Assembly (NCBI GenBank): GCA_036509215.1
Contig: DATCGA010000765.1
Span: 1 to 15,479, forward strand
DNA length: 15,479 bases
Direction of reading: 5' to 3'
From: Trebonia sp036509215
GTDB taxonomy: Bacteria > Actinomycetota > Actinomycetes > Streptosporangiales > Streptosporangiaceae
Shown here piece after piece: positions 7,797-14,624 of this stretch. The notes under the pieces are model-generated. The model was not told the DNA's origin. It ran no database searches and saw only the letters and a list, made by a program, of their open reading frames with translations. Both the position numbers and the translations under genes were made by a program. The first letter of the stretch is position 1, and each line of letters begins with the position of its first letter.

Positions 7797-7827
7797 CGTG
7801 CGTGCGTGCGTGCGTGCGTGCGTGCGT
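7797..7827. repeat. CGTG tetranucleotide microsatellite (7.75 copies)
   Basis: Seven full copies of CGTG plus CGT run without interruption, about 37 bp after the livF stop, in the 227-bp gap between the convergent livF and DD-peptidase genes. Slippage here would not change either protein. Just downstream, ACGCTTTCC occurs twice in direct orientation (7838-7846 and 7849-7857 including the shared phase). The rest of the gap shows only a short 5-bp hairpin at 7862-7875 and no gene. Confidence 0.9.
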
Positions 7828-7986
7828 TAGCCAACCCACGCTTTCCTACGCTTTCCGAAGCCGTGAGTATTCACGTGGGCTTCCCGTGGGTGGTCCTGTG
7901 TGGTGATTCGCGCCGGGCGGATCGATTGTCTAACCCATGGAACCGCACCGGTAAATCCGTCACCCGTAATGATCCGGACAACTCCG

Positions 7987-8901
7987 CTACCGACTGAATC
8001 CCCAGTTCAGCATGGCCGCTGCGTCGGAGGCCGCAGCGTTCATGCCGGCTGGCGAGTCGGCCGCCGACGAGTCAAGCACCACCCCGACCAGCTCCTTGCT
8101 GCCTCGGGTGGCAGCGAACAGCAGGCAGTCGCCGGCCGCGGCGGTGAACCCGGTCTTGATCCCGGTCGCGCCCGCGTAGTGGCCGAGCAGCAGGTTCAGG
8201 TTGTTCCAGACGTGCGCGCGGTGGTCCTTGGCGGCGGCCACCCGGTAGGTGCGCGTCCCCGCGATCGAGCGGAACGTCGGCAGCCGCATCGCGTCGCGCC
8301 CGAGGCTGACCAGGTCCCGCACGGTCGAGTAGGTGGTGTACTCCCCCGGGTCGGGCAGGCCGCTGAAGTCGGAGAAGCGCGTCTTGGTGAGGCCGAGCTT
8401 GCTCGCGGTCGCGTTCATCTGGGCGATGAAGGCCGACCGGCTGCCGCCCTTCCCGTACGCGGTGGCGAGCGTGTAGGCGGCGTCGCACCCGGACGGCAGC
8501 ATCAGCGCGTACAGCAGTTGCAGCGCGGTCAGCTTCTCCCCCGGCACCAGGCCCGCGGTGGACGCGCCGTAGGTGTGGTCGTAGCCGATGATGCCGCTCG
8601 GCACGGTGATCACCCTGTTCAGATCGCCCGCCTCGATCACTACGTAAGCGGTCATCACCTTGGTGATCGAGCCCATCGGGTGCTCGCTGACCGACGAGCG
8701 GGACCAGAGGTCCGCGCCGGTGGCCTGGTTCGCGAGTTCGGCGAACGGCGCCCGCACCCCGACCGGGGTCTTGCTGGTCGCGCTCGTCGTCTGCGCCCCC
8801 TCGGAGGCCGCCGCCCGAGTGGCCGGCCCAGCCGCTACGATCAACCCCGCGACCAACCCCGTAGCGACGGTGGACGCGGCCAGCCGGCCAGTGTTCCGCA
8901 T
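7987..8901 (-). CDS. Secreted serine-type D-Ala-D-Ala carboxypeptidase/transpeptidase (PBP5/K15-like)
   Basis: A 304-aa exported penicillin-binding protein of peptidase family S11, which trims or cross-links peptidoglycan stem peptides outside the membrane. A signal peptide covers about residues 1-32 (MRNTGRLAASTVATGLVAGL, cut near ATRAAA). The three active-site motifs are present: S78-I-T-K81 (nucleophile Ser78), S137-G-C139, and K249-T-G251, plus the FSDFSGLP region. The SGC in place of the common SGN is the form known from the Streptomyces K15 DD-transpeptidase. There is no C-terminal membrane anchor, so it may be free or held otherwise. I chose ATG 8901 because AAGGAG lies 6 nt upstream; ATG 8919 would put that site inside the gene. 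It is divergent from the zinc-ribbon gene. Confidence 0.92.
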   Translation of the reverse strand: MRNTGRLAASTVATGLVAGLIVAAGPATRAAASEGAQTTSATSKTPVGVRAPFAELANQATGADLWSRSSVSEHPMGSITKVMTAYVVIEAGDLNRVITVPSGIIGYDHTYGASTAGLVPGEKLTALQLLYALMLPSGCDAAYTLATAYGKGGSRSAFIAQMNATASKLGLTKTRFSDFSGLPDPGEYTTYSTVRDLVSLGRDAMRLPTFRSIAGTRTYRVAAAKDHRAHVWNNLNLLLGHYAGATGIKTGFTAAAGDCLLFAATRGSKELVGVVLDSSAADSPAGMNAAASDAAAMLNWGFSR

Positions 8902-9098
8902 CGGGTTCTCCTTCTGCATGTCCGAGCGCAGTTCAACGCATTCTGCCAGTGCGGCCAGTCTGCGGCGGTAGGTTGCGATTGAATTTCTTACGAACGAGGA
9001 CGTGACGTCGTCCCGAGCGCGGCTGCCTGACTAGCCCGTTTGGGGGACGAAAGCGGCCTCGTGCAGCTAGCCTGCTTGGGATACCCGAAAGGGACGCG

Positions 9099-10919
9099 AT
9101 GGTCGGTATGGATGGTTCGTGGTGCCCGTCCTGCGGTTACTCGGTACATCCGGGTACGCAGTTCTGCGGCAGCTGTGGGCAGCAGGTCGCTGCTCAGGCT
9201 GGCCCTGCCCAGGGGCAGCCACCGGCGGTAGCCACGCAGTCACCAGCCATGGGCCAGCAGTTCCTCTCCGCACCGCCGGCCTCCGGCGGGCCGACGCCCC
9301 CGCCCCCGAGCGGCGGGCCGACACCGCCGCCGCCATCGGCCGGCAACCGCTCCGCCTGGCCGCCGCCCCCGCCGCCGAACGGTCAGCAGCCCGGCGGCCC
9401 GGGATTTGGCCAGTCCGGGTCCGGGGACCCGAACATGTCGGACACGATGGAGCGGATGCTGCGCCCGCAGGGCCTGTTCCAGCGTCCGCAGCCGAAGCAG
9501 TACGACTGGAACAGCGAGTGGACGCCCGGTGCGGCCACCGCCTCAACCGGACCGACGCCGATCACCGGCGCCGCGCCGCCAGCAGGCCCGCCGCAAGGCG
9601 GCGGGCGTGCGCCATGGCAGGGCCAGCAGCCGACGCCGCCGCCGGGCGGTCCGACGACCGCGCCCAACCCCGGCCTGCAGCAGGGCGGCGGAGCGCCGCC
9701 GTGGGGGCAGACGTCGCTTCCGGGCGGGCCGGGCGCGCCCAACCCGGGCCAGTACCCCGGCCAGGGTGGCGGTCAGTACCCGCCGGGCACCCCGTACCAG
9801 ACCGGGGCGCTGCCCCCGGGCGGCGGGCCGACCCCGCCGCCCGGCTACCCGGCCGGCGGACCTCCCACCACCGTCGACCGGTTCGGACCGGGCCCGGGCC
9901 AGTACAGACCCGGCGGCCAGTTCGGCGGCGGTCAGCCCGGCCCGGGCACCTACGCGGGTCAGCCCGCGCTGCCGCCCGGCGGCCAGGGCCAGCTTCCGCC
10001 GGGCCAGTACGGCGCCGGGCAGTACGGGCAGGCCACGTACGCGCAGGGCCCGTACGGCGCGCCGCAGTTCGGGCCGGGCCAGCTCGGGCCCGGCCAGTAC
10101 GGCGTCGACCAGTACGGCGCCACCCAGGTCGTCCAGCCGTACCCGGACGGCCAGTACGGACCGGGCGGCGGCCCTTATGGGCCCGGTGGGCAGTACGGCA
10201 TGCCGGGGCAGTACGGCGGCGGCCAGTTCGGCCCGGACGGATCACCGGTGGACGGCCAGAAGCGCCCGCTGACCTTCGGCAAATTCACGCTGCCGCGCAG
10301 CCCGCTGATGCTGGCGATCGCGGGCGCCGCCGTTGTCGCGATCATCGCCACCGTGGCCATCCTCTCGCTGAGCGGCAGCCCGAGCAGCCCGTCGGCCAGC
10401 CAGACCACCGGCGCCGGCGGCGGGACGACGCCCAAGGCGACGTCGTCCGCTAGCTCGGGCCAGAGCCTCACCGAGCGGCAGGCGGCGGCGCAGCTGGCCG
10501 GCCTGCTCAAGCAGAGCGGCTCCGACCACGCCGCGGTCACCGACGCGGTCCTGAACGTCGAGGGCTGCGGTAAGAACCTCGGCAAGTCCGCGCAGACCTT
10601 CAGCACGTCTGCCGCCAACCGGGAGACGCTGCTGGCCAGGCTGGCCGACCTGCCGGGCCGCTCGTCGCTCCCGTCGGCCATGATCAACGACTTGAGCAGC
10701 GCCTGGGAGGCGTCCGCCTCGGTCGACAATGACCTGGCCAAGTGGGCCAACCACGCGGCCACGGCCGGCTGCCACGGCGGGGACCTGAACTACTCGAGCT
10801 ACAAGGCCTCGATCAGCGACGACACCCCGGCCACCGACGGCAAGCAGAAGTTCGTCGCCGCCTGGAACCCGCTCGCCCGGCCGGACGGCCTCCCGACCTA
10901 CCAGGCGTCGCAGCTCTGA
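9099..10919 (+). CDS. Zinc-ribbon, Pro/Gly/Gln-rich single-pass membrane protein of unknown function
   Basis: A 606-aa protein with four parts. Residues 9-26 are a zinc ribbon (C9-P-S-C12 and C23-G-S-C26). Residues about 30-390 are low complexity, rich in Pro, Gly and Gln, with PTPPPP blocks first and then repeated GQYG/GPGQ units (about 300-375). One transmembrane helix lies at about 404-424 (MLAIAGAAVVAIIATVAILSL spans it). After a Ser/Thr linker, residues about 460-606 form a conserved-looking helical domain with two Cys (in VEGCGKN and TAGCHGG) and a C-terminus WNPLARPDGLPTYQ. Topology is probably ribbon inside, C-terminal domain outside. Start ATG 9099 has GAAAGGGA upstream; ATG 9108 is also possible. 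Similar architectures are widespread in actinomycetes; no function is established to my knowledge. Confidence 0.85.
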   Translation: MVGMDGSWCPSCGYSVHPGTQFCGSCGQQVAAQAGPAQGQPPAVATQSPAMGQQFLSAPPASGGPTPPPPSGGPTPPPPSAGNRSAWPPPPPPNGQQPGGPGFGQSGSGDPNMSDTMERMLRPQGLFQRPQPKQYDWNSEWTPGAATASTGPTPITGAAPPAGPPQGGGRAPWQGQQPTPPPGGPTTAPNPGLQQGGGAPPWGQTSLPGGPGAPNPGQYPGQGGGQYPPGTPYQTGALPPGGGPTPPPGYPAGGPPTTVDRFGPGPGQYRPGGQFGGGQPGPGTYAGQPALPPGGQGQLPPGQYGAGQYGQATYAQGPYGAPQFGPGQLGPGQYGVDQYGATQVVQPYPDGQYGPGGGPYGPGGQYGMPGQYGGGQFGPDGSPVDGQKRPLTFGKFTLPRSPLMLAIAGAAVVAIIATVAILSLSGSPSSPSASQTTGAGGGTTPKATSSASSGQSLTERQAAAQLAGLLKQSGSDHAAVTDAVLNVEGCGKNLGKSAQTFSTSAANRETLLARLADLPGRSSLPSAMINDLSSAWEASASVDNDLAKWANHAATAGCHGGDLNYSSYKASISDDTPATDGKQKFVAAWNPLARPDGLPTYQASQL

Positions 10920-11043
10920 CGCGGCTGCGGCCGGGTAATCGACGACAACGTCCTCACCCGCACCGCGGGCACCCTCTCCGCCTGGCATAGGCGTGAGCGT
11001 GTGCAGTTCGGGTCGCGGGGCGCCCTGTTTGGCACACGCTGAG

Positions 11044-11061
11044 GCCTTCGGCCGCGAAGGC
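11044..11061. terminator. Short perfect hairpin in the gap after the zinc-ribbon gene
   Basis: GCCTTCG and CGAAGGC are exact inverted arms around a 4-nt loop GCCG. It lies between the convergent zinc-ribbon gene (plus) and the M20 peptidase remnant (minus), where a bidirectional terminator would be expected, but there is no T-tract. The rest of 10920-11117 shows nothing I can support. Confidence 0.35.
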
Positions 11062-11117
11062 GAGACACCAACGGAACACAATCACGAGCCCAGGCCGCAC
11101 GGGTAATTGCGGCTCCG

Positions 11118-11560
11118 TCAGAGTTCGCCGAGATCTCAAAATAGCGCGGTCATCAGACGCAGTGCCTGCCGTGCCAGTGAGGCAAGGAGGTGCTCGTCGC
11201 ATACTAAGCGCAGGCGGAATACGAGTGCGGGATCCAGATCGTGGGCAGTCCGAGGCGATCGGTGAAGACGTGGTTGGGCAGGCTGCCGCCGAGATTGGGC
11301 AGCAGTGCGGGGACTATGCCCTCGGTGCGTTCCAACGAGGCCAGGGCGAACTGGAGCCATGGGTTATCCGGGTCGGTGCGCGAGGCGTTCATGAGGCCCC
11401 CGGGCTCGACGGTGACCATGTTAAAGCCGTGCCAGTGGAGTTGGTCCCTGACGTCCGCCGCCATGGACGTGATGTCGGTACCGGGGGCGAATCGGAGCTG
11501 GCAGCGCGCGTGCCCGGTGCCGGGGATCGCGCTGACCGGGATTTCCGGGTTCCCGGCGGG
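11118..11560 (-). pseudogene. M20 family metallopeptidase, C-terminal fragment with frameshift and nonsense mutation
   Basis: The minus strand encodes the end of an M20 (ArgE/DapE/CPG2-like) zinc peptidase: AGNPEIPVSAIPGT, RCQLRFAPGTD, ASRTDPDNPW, PNLGGSLPNHVF and LPTIWIPHSYSAC are recognisable. The frame then stops at 11204. In another frame the expected tail resumes as DEHLLASLARQALRLMTALF, so about 4 nt were lost between the two parts. That tail meets TGA at 11136-11138 where the family has Trp (LFWDLG), and continues DLGEL to what looks like the original TGA at 11118-11120. Most of the catalytic N-terminal part is missing; upstream sequence is transposase debris. It cannot make an active enzyme. 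Confidence 0.75.
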
Positions 11561-11564
11561 TGCC

Positions 11565-11945
11565 GAAGCTCTCGGCGTTAACGCGGGGGCCACCGCAGTG
11601 GGCGAACAGGTCGTGCTCGCGGCGTGCGCTGAACGGGACCCGGAGGGCGGCCGCCTGGGCCTCCACGCTGGCCGGATCCATGCCGGTCAGCGCGGGGTGG
11701 TTGAGCTGGCCGGCCGGGCGGGGCCGGCCCGGGGCTCCGGTTCCGGGGCAGGGGCGGGCGGCACCTCGTCATTCCATTCGCCGCGCGGCCCGCGTCGGTC
11801 TAGGACGCGCTCCTCCAGGAACTTCATCCGGGCGTCGCTGACCTTCTCTCCCCCCGGGGGTAGTCGCCGTCGTCGAGGACGGCGGTGACCTTCAGGTCCA
11901 GGTAGCTGACGGTGGCGGCGATGCACTCTTGCTGGCGCAGGCGCC
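11565..11945 (-). pseudogene. ISAzo13-type transposase, C-terminal remnant with frameshifts
   Basis: Read across two frames, the minus strand gives ATVSYLDLKVTAVLDDGDYP then RGEKVSDARMKFLEERV, RGPRGEWNDEV, a Pro-rich linker, and then LNHPALTGMDPASVEAQAA. The pattern LxVxAxLDxGxYPxGxKVSDAxM...GEWN resembles the C-terminus of ISAzo13-family transposases of actinomycetes. The first frame shift is a 2-bp AG duplication at about 11845-11848; another is near 11700. The part from LTGMDPAS on may belong to the same or a second element. No terminal repeats were found, so this is an old, broken copy. The family name rests on pattern memory alone. Confidence 0.5.
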
Positions 11946-12039
11946 GAGCTGGATCATCCTCCCCTCGCAGCCGGGCGCGCCAGCCGGCTCCTGCGGCCCC
12001 GAGCTGGCCTTCGCCTTGGCTGCAGCGGCGGGCCTTGGC

Positions 12040-12293
12040 GGCGTCGTTGGGCCTCATCGGCCTGGAGCCGCTCAGCGACCTTCTCAAGCTTGGCGGGCGG
12101 CCAGCCTCTCCTCGTCCGGCGCCTCGCACTGCTCCCGCTTGCCGTCCTCCTGCCAGACCGCCCGCCAACGGCCGCGCTCCACACGAGCCGGGTACACGGT
12201 GATGCCGTGCTCCAGCTCGATGACCTCGCTGCCGCCCCGGACGGCCGGTCGGCCGGTCCCCCTCGCGCGGACCCGGCCCGCCGCCGGGCGCAC
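12040..12293 (-). pseudogene. Tyrosine recombinase/integrase, N-terminal remnant
   Basis: The minus strand encodes VIELEHGITVYPARVERGRW, then RAVWQEDGKREQCEAPDEER, which resembles the N-terminus of actinomycete phage or ICE integrases. The frame breaks at LAARQA-stop, but the next residues, KLEKVAERLQADE, follow in another frame. The break is explained by a 4-bp duplication: CGCC occurs twice at about 12092-12099 (GGCGGGCGG on the plus strand); removing one copy restores LAAKLEKVAERL. After RLQADEAQRRR the similarity ends. The catalytic domain is absent. No clear start codon lies near EVIELEH; the in-frame ATG is at 12293. Confidence 0.55.
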
Positions 12294-12302
12294 GGCACCT
12301 CA

Positions 12303-12324
12303 GCCGCCGGGCGCGCCCGGCGGC
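12303..12324. repeat. Perfect 22-bp GC palindrome upstream of the integrase remnant
   Basis: The sequence from GCCGCCGGGC to GCCCGGCGGC is a perfect palindrome of 22 bp with no loop. It lies just 5' of the integrase remnant on the minus strand. It could be the terminator of a lost upstream gene or an operator. The rest of 12325-12662 (about 340 bp) holds only short open frames that I do not regard as genes. Confidence 0.6.
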
Positions 12325-12662
12325 CTTGCCGGACGACGGTTGTGGGGAAACTGTGGGGATCTTGGTGATCGCGACTGCGGCCTGCGTCACGGGAATCGCT
12401 CGCTTCCTGCATCGTTGCAGGTGAGCGAGCTGACGATCAGAGCCCGGAGGGCTAGCTAGTTCGGCGTCGTTGAGTCGTTTTCCGGTCATCATCTCCCCGG
12501 ATTTTTGCTAGTTAGAGTGAAAAATTCGATGAATTGCCCACGTGTGCAGCCATAGATAAGGCGGCGGAATATGATACTTGGCGTCGGGTAAAGCTCGTTG
12601 TGATGCAAGGCGCCGGGGTGACCGGAGCCGAGGACGAGGACGAGGACCAGGCTTTGATACAA

Positions 12663-13163
12663 TTACCGTTCTTCAGGATAAATTTCCCGGAAGAAGCCAG
12701 AAAGGCCGACGCGATCATCCTCTCGATTTGAGATATTAATCTCAAGATCGGCAAAATCTATCGTCAGCTCGTCGCGTGGCCAGAAAAGTAGCCTGTGACT
12801 AAAGATTCCTTCGTCGCCGTAGTCGACTTCTGTCGTCAAGATTTCCGTCTCGCGATCACGTGCCGCAGAGCACAGAGTTCGAATGCGCTCATCGCCCAGA
12901 AGGGCCCCATAGTACTTTAGTCGCACGACCTGGTAGCCGTCCAAAAATGGAGCCACCAGAGACATTTCCAGGCACTTGATGCCCGGATCCCATATTATCG
13001 ACTCGATAATAGCGTCCTGCAAGGACACCTCGGTCAGCAGTCGAATCGGGTCTGTTAGCTGAGGTGAAATAGATTCAAGTCGTTCGGCATACGCCTTCCT
13101 TATTTCAGCAACGTCGCCGTCGCTTAGCTCACCTCTCACCATTCCTCTAGTAAAGTATCGCAT
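12663..13163 (-). CDS. Hypothetical protein, candidate immunity protein of the adjacent toxin remnant
   Basis: A 166-aa acidic, soluble protein with no signal peptide or membrane helix. It starts MRYFTRGMVRGELSDGD, has LTEVSLQDAIIESI in the middle and HRLLFWPRDELTIDFADLEI near the end. The YFT start and the (H/Q)DA segment recall DUF4085-like proteins; I am not certain of the family. Start ATG 13163 has only a weak AGG upstream; the stop is TAA at 12663. The gene is markedly less GC-rich than the rest of the window, and it is the only intact gene between the debris and the IS3. It lies 177 bp downstream, on the same strand, of the toxin-like fragment, the place and size expected of an immunity gene. 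That role is inference. Confidence 0.65.
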   Translation of the reverse strand: MRYFTRGMVRGELSDGDVAEIRKAYAERLESISPQLTDPIRLLTEVSLQDAIIESIIWDPGIKCLEMSLVAPFLDGYQVVRLKYYGALLGDERIRTLCSAARDRETEILTTEVDYGDEGIFSHRLLFWPRDELTIDFADLEINISNREDDRVGLSGFFREIYPEER

Positions 13164-13340
13164 CTGATGATCATACCTGGCTTTTCGGCGAACGTCGACT
13201 CACATCCGCAGCGAGCGCTGCAGAGCCGACATCAATACGACGGAGGACAGCGCAGCGGCAAGGGAATGAGACCAGACCTTACGGAGCCTCCAGAACCGAG
13301 AGCGTGCGATCGTGTCGAATTGCCGAGATCGCGTCAATCG

Positions 13341-13628
13341 CTACTCGTCAGGAATATCCCATCCATTCCTTAGGAGCCATTTAATAATCTCCCTAGAAAG
13401 CTCCAGGCTTCCGCCGTGCCCCCAGGTACCGTCCATATTGAGCGTAGGTCGCAGGCCCGAAAAGTGAATGTGTGGCTGCGGGTTTGCATCGCTGTAAGAG
13501 CACCGCGTGCATATGCGCTTCACGCCACGCGGCGCGTTATTCGTATCGATCTGACGCTGCATCTGGCTTGGTGTCGTCGGGCAGGTTCCATCATTGTGGA
13601 CCAGCAGGGCAGTCTTAACGACTTCGAC
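13341..13628 (-). pseudogene. C-terminal fragment of a probable polymorphic toxin, beheaded by the IS3 element
   Basis: Ninety-five codons on the minus strand run from the IS3 left end to TAG at 13341. The fragment includes QRQIDTNNAPRGVKRICTRC, PHIHFSGLRPTLNMDGTW, HGG and WLLRNGWDIPDE. A run of the type RQID-x(3)-APRGVKR, then PHxHF, LNxDGTWxHGG and a terminal WLxxNGW is what I recall from small HxH-containing C-terminal domains of polymorphic or contact-dependent toxins; the two His of PHIHF are candidate catalytic residues. No start codon lies in the remaining gene sequence; the frame stays open into the IS3 to 13832, but that part is antisense to IS3 OrfA. The delivery part of the toxin is gone and is not found beyond the IS3. 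Confidence 0.5.
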
Positions 13629-13692
13629 TGAGACGCCCCGAGCTTTCCGGACAGTCCATCCATTAGGATAGACAACCTGGAAAGGTAAAATT

Positions 13693-13983
13693 TTGCCGCG
13701 AGCGAAGAAGAGCTTCTCGTCCGAATATAAAGACGAAGCCGTGAAAATGGTGATCGAGACGTCGCGTCCGATCGCCAGAGTAGCCAAGGAGCTCGGGATT
13801 AACGAAGGAACTTTGGGTAACTGGGTGTGCATCTATCGCCGTGAGCATGCCGGCGAAGAGCCGCCGCCGACCCTTACCGAGCGGGCGCGGCTGCGCGAGC
13901 TCGAGCGGGAAAACCGGGAACTGAAGATGGAGAACGAGTTCCTGAAAAAAGCCACGGCGTACTTCGCCCGCGACCATCGGTAA
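13693..13983 (+). CDS. IS3-family transposase OrfA (helix-turn-helix)
   Basis: A 96-aa DNA-binding subunit. The HTH lies in about residues 10-50 (EYKDEAVKMVIETSRPIARV, then AKELGINEGTLGNWV). A leucine-zipper-like segment follows, LRELERENRELKMENEFLKK, typical for IS3 OrfA dimerisation. Start TTG 13693 has GGAAAGG at good spacing. Near the 3' end, CTG AAA AAA GCC contains the A6G run (13945-13951) at which IS3 elements make a -1 shift to produce OrfAB; the codon phase here is AAA-AAA-G, not the textbook A-AAA-AAG, so efficiency is uncertain. The OrfB frame is open from this point on. OrfA looks intact. Confidence 0.9.
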   Translation: MPRAKKSFSSEYKDEAVKMVIETSRPIARVAKELGINEGTLGNWVCIYRREHAGEEPPPTLTERARLRELERENRELKMENEFLKKATAYFARDHR

Positions 13984-14624
13984 CCGAGAAATTCGAGTTC
14001 ATCGACGCGGAGTATGCGGCCTACCAGGAATCTGATGATATCTACGTGCCGTCGATCGTGAAAATGTGCAGGTGGCTAGAAGTATCCCGGTCCGGTTTCT
14101 ACGAATGGCGGGGCGCACCGGAATCGGCGACCGTGAAAAGGCGCACGGAACTCGCACTGATAATAACGAAGTCATTCGACGACTCGAACGAGACGTACGG
14201 GTACCGCCGGGTCCACGCGGACCTGGCGGCCTGGGGCGTCCCGGCCGGCCCGGAGCTGGTGCGGTCGATCATGCGCGAGCTGGGCCTCGAGTCCTGCCAG
14301 CCGAAGCCGTGGCGGTTCAGCCTCACCGAGGGCGACGGCCAGGAGCACGCCATACCCGATCACGTGGACCGTGATTTCACCGCCGACGCGCCGGGCGTGA
14401 AAATGGTCGGCGACATCACGTACATTCCCACATGGCAGGGCTGGCTTTACCTGGCGACGGTTATCGACTGCCACATGAAAGAGCTGGTCGGCTGGGCGAT
14501 GGACGATAACTACAAGACCCCGCTTATCCAGCAGGCCATCGAGATGGCCGCGCGATCCGGACTCCGGTACAGGTCACCGCAACAGGCCCGTAACGATTAC
14601 CTCGAGCGGCAGCTCACAGCGTGA
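13980..14624 (+). pseudogene. IS3-family transposase OrfB with in-frame deletion of the catalytic core
   Basis: The frame reads VTEKFEFIDAEYAAYQ and onward without a good start, so it is probably made by frameshift from OrfA; a GTG at 14046 would give 192 aa. It has the HTH_21 part (VSRSGFYEWR, YGYRRVHADL) and the first half of the rve/DDE integrase domain, with the first Asp in VGDITYIPTW (codon 14412-14414). Then EMAARS passes directly to GLRYRSPQQARNDYL, which is normally about 75-85 residues further on. The missing piece holds the second Asp (HSDRG) and the Glu (NAxAES) of the DDE triad. The junction is near 14553-14560 and keeps the frame. The enzyme must be inactive. Confidence 0.85.

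Noticed and set aside
9990..10230. Tandem repeats resembling a CRISPR or VNTR array
   Set aside because: The periodicity comes from GQYG-type codons in the low-complexity arm; units are short, variable in length and in frame, with no constant repeat and spacer.
9119..10453. 444-codon frame overlapping the zinc-ribbon gene
   Set aside because: An Arg/Ala-rich off-frame translation; the main frame has the zinc ribbon, membrane helix and a coherent C-terminal domain.
12294..12492. N-terminal part of the 222-codon minus-strand frame (MTGKRLNDAELA...) as an excisionase
   Set aside because: No helix-turn-helix pattern is visible, and downstream the frame only becomes meaningful at the transposase remnant.
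10920..12533. A tRNA gene or attachment site beside the integrase remnant
   Set aside because: I looked for T-loop-like GTTCRANYC with pairing acceptor arms and for direct repeats flanking the debris and found none convincing.
12534..12731. 65-codon plus-strand frame with an EDEDED stretch
   Set aside because: It comes from a 6-bp GAGGAC triplet repeat and overlaps the 3' end of the 166-aa gene; no ribosome site or family resemblance.
12728..12745. Inverted repeat TTGAGAT-ATTA-ATCTCAA as a terminator
   Set aside because: It lies inside the coding end of the 166-aa gene, about 65 bp before its stop, so it is more likely incidental.
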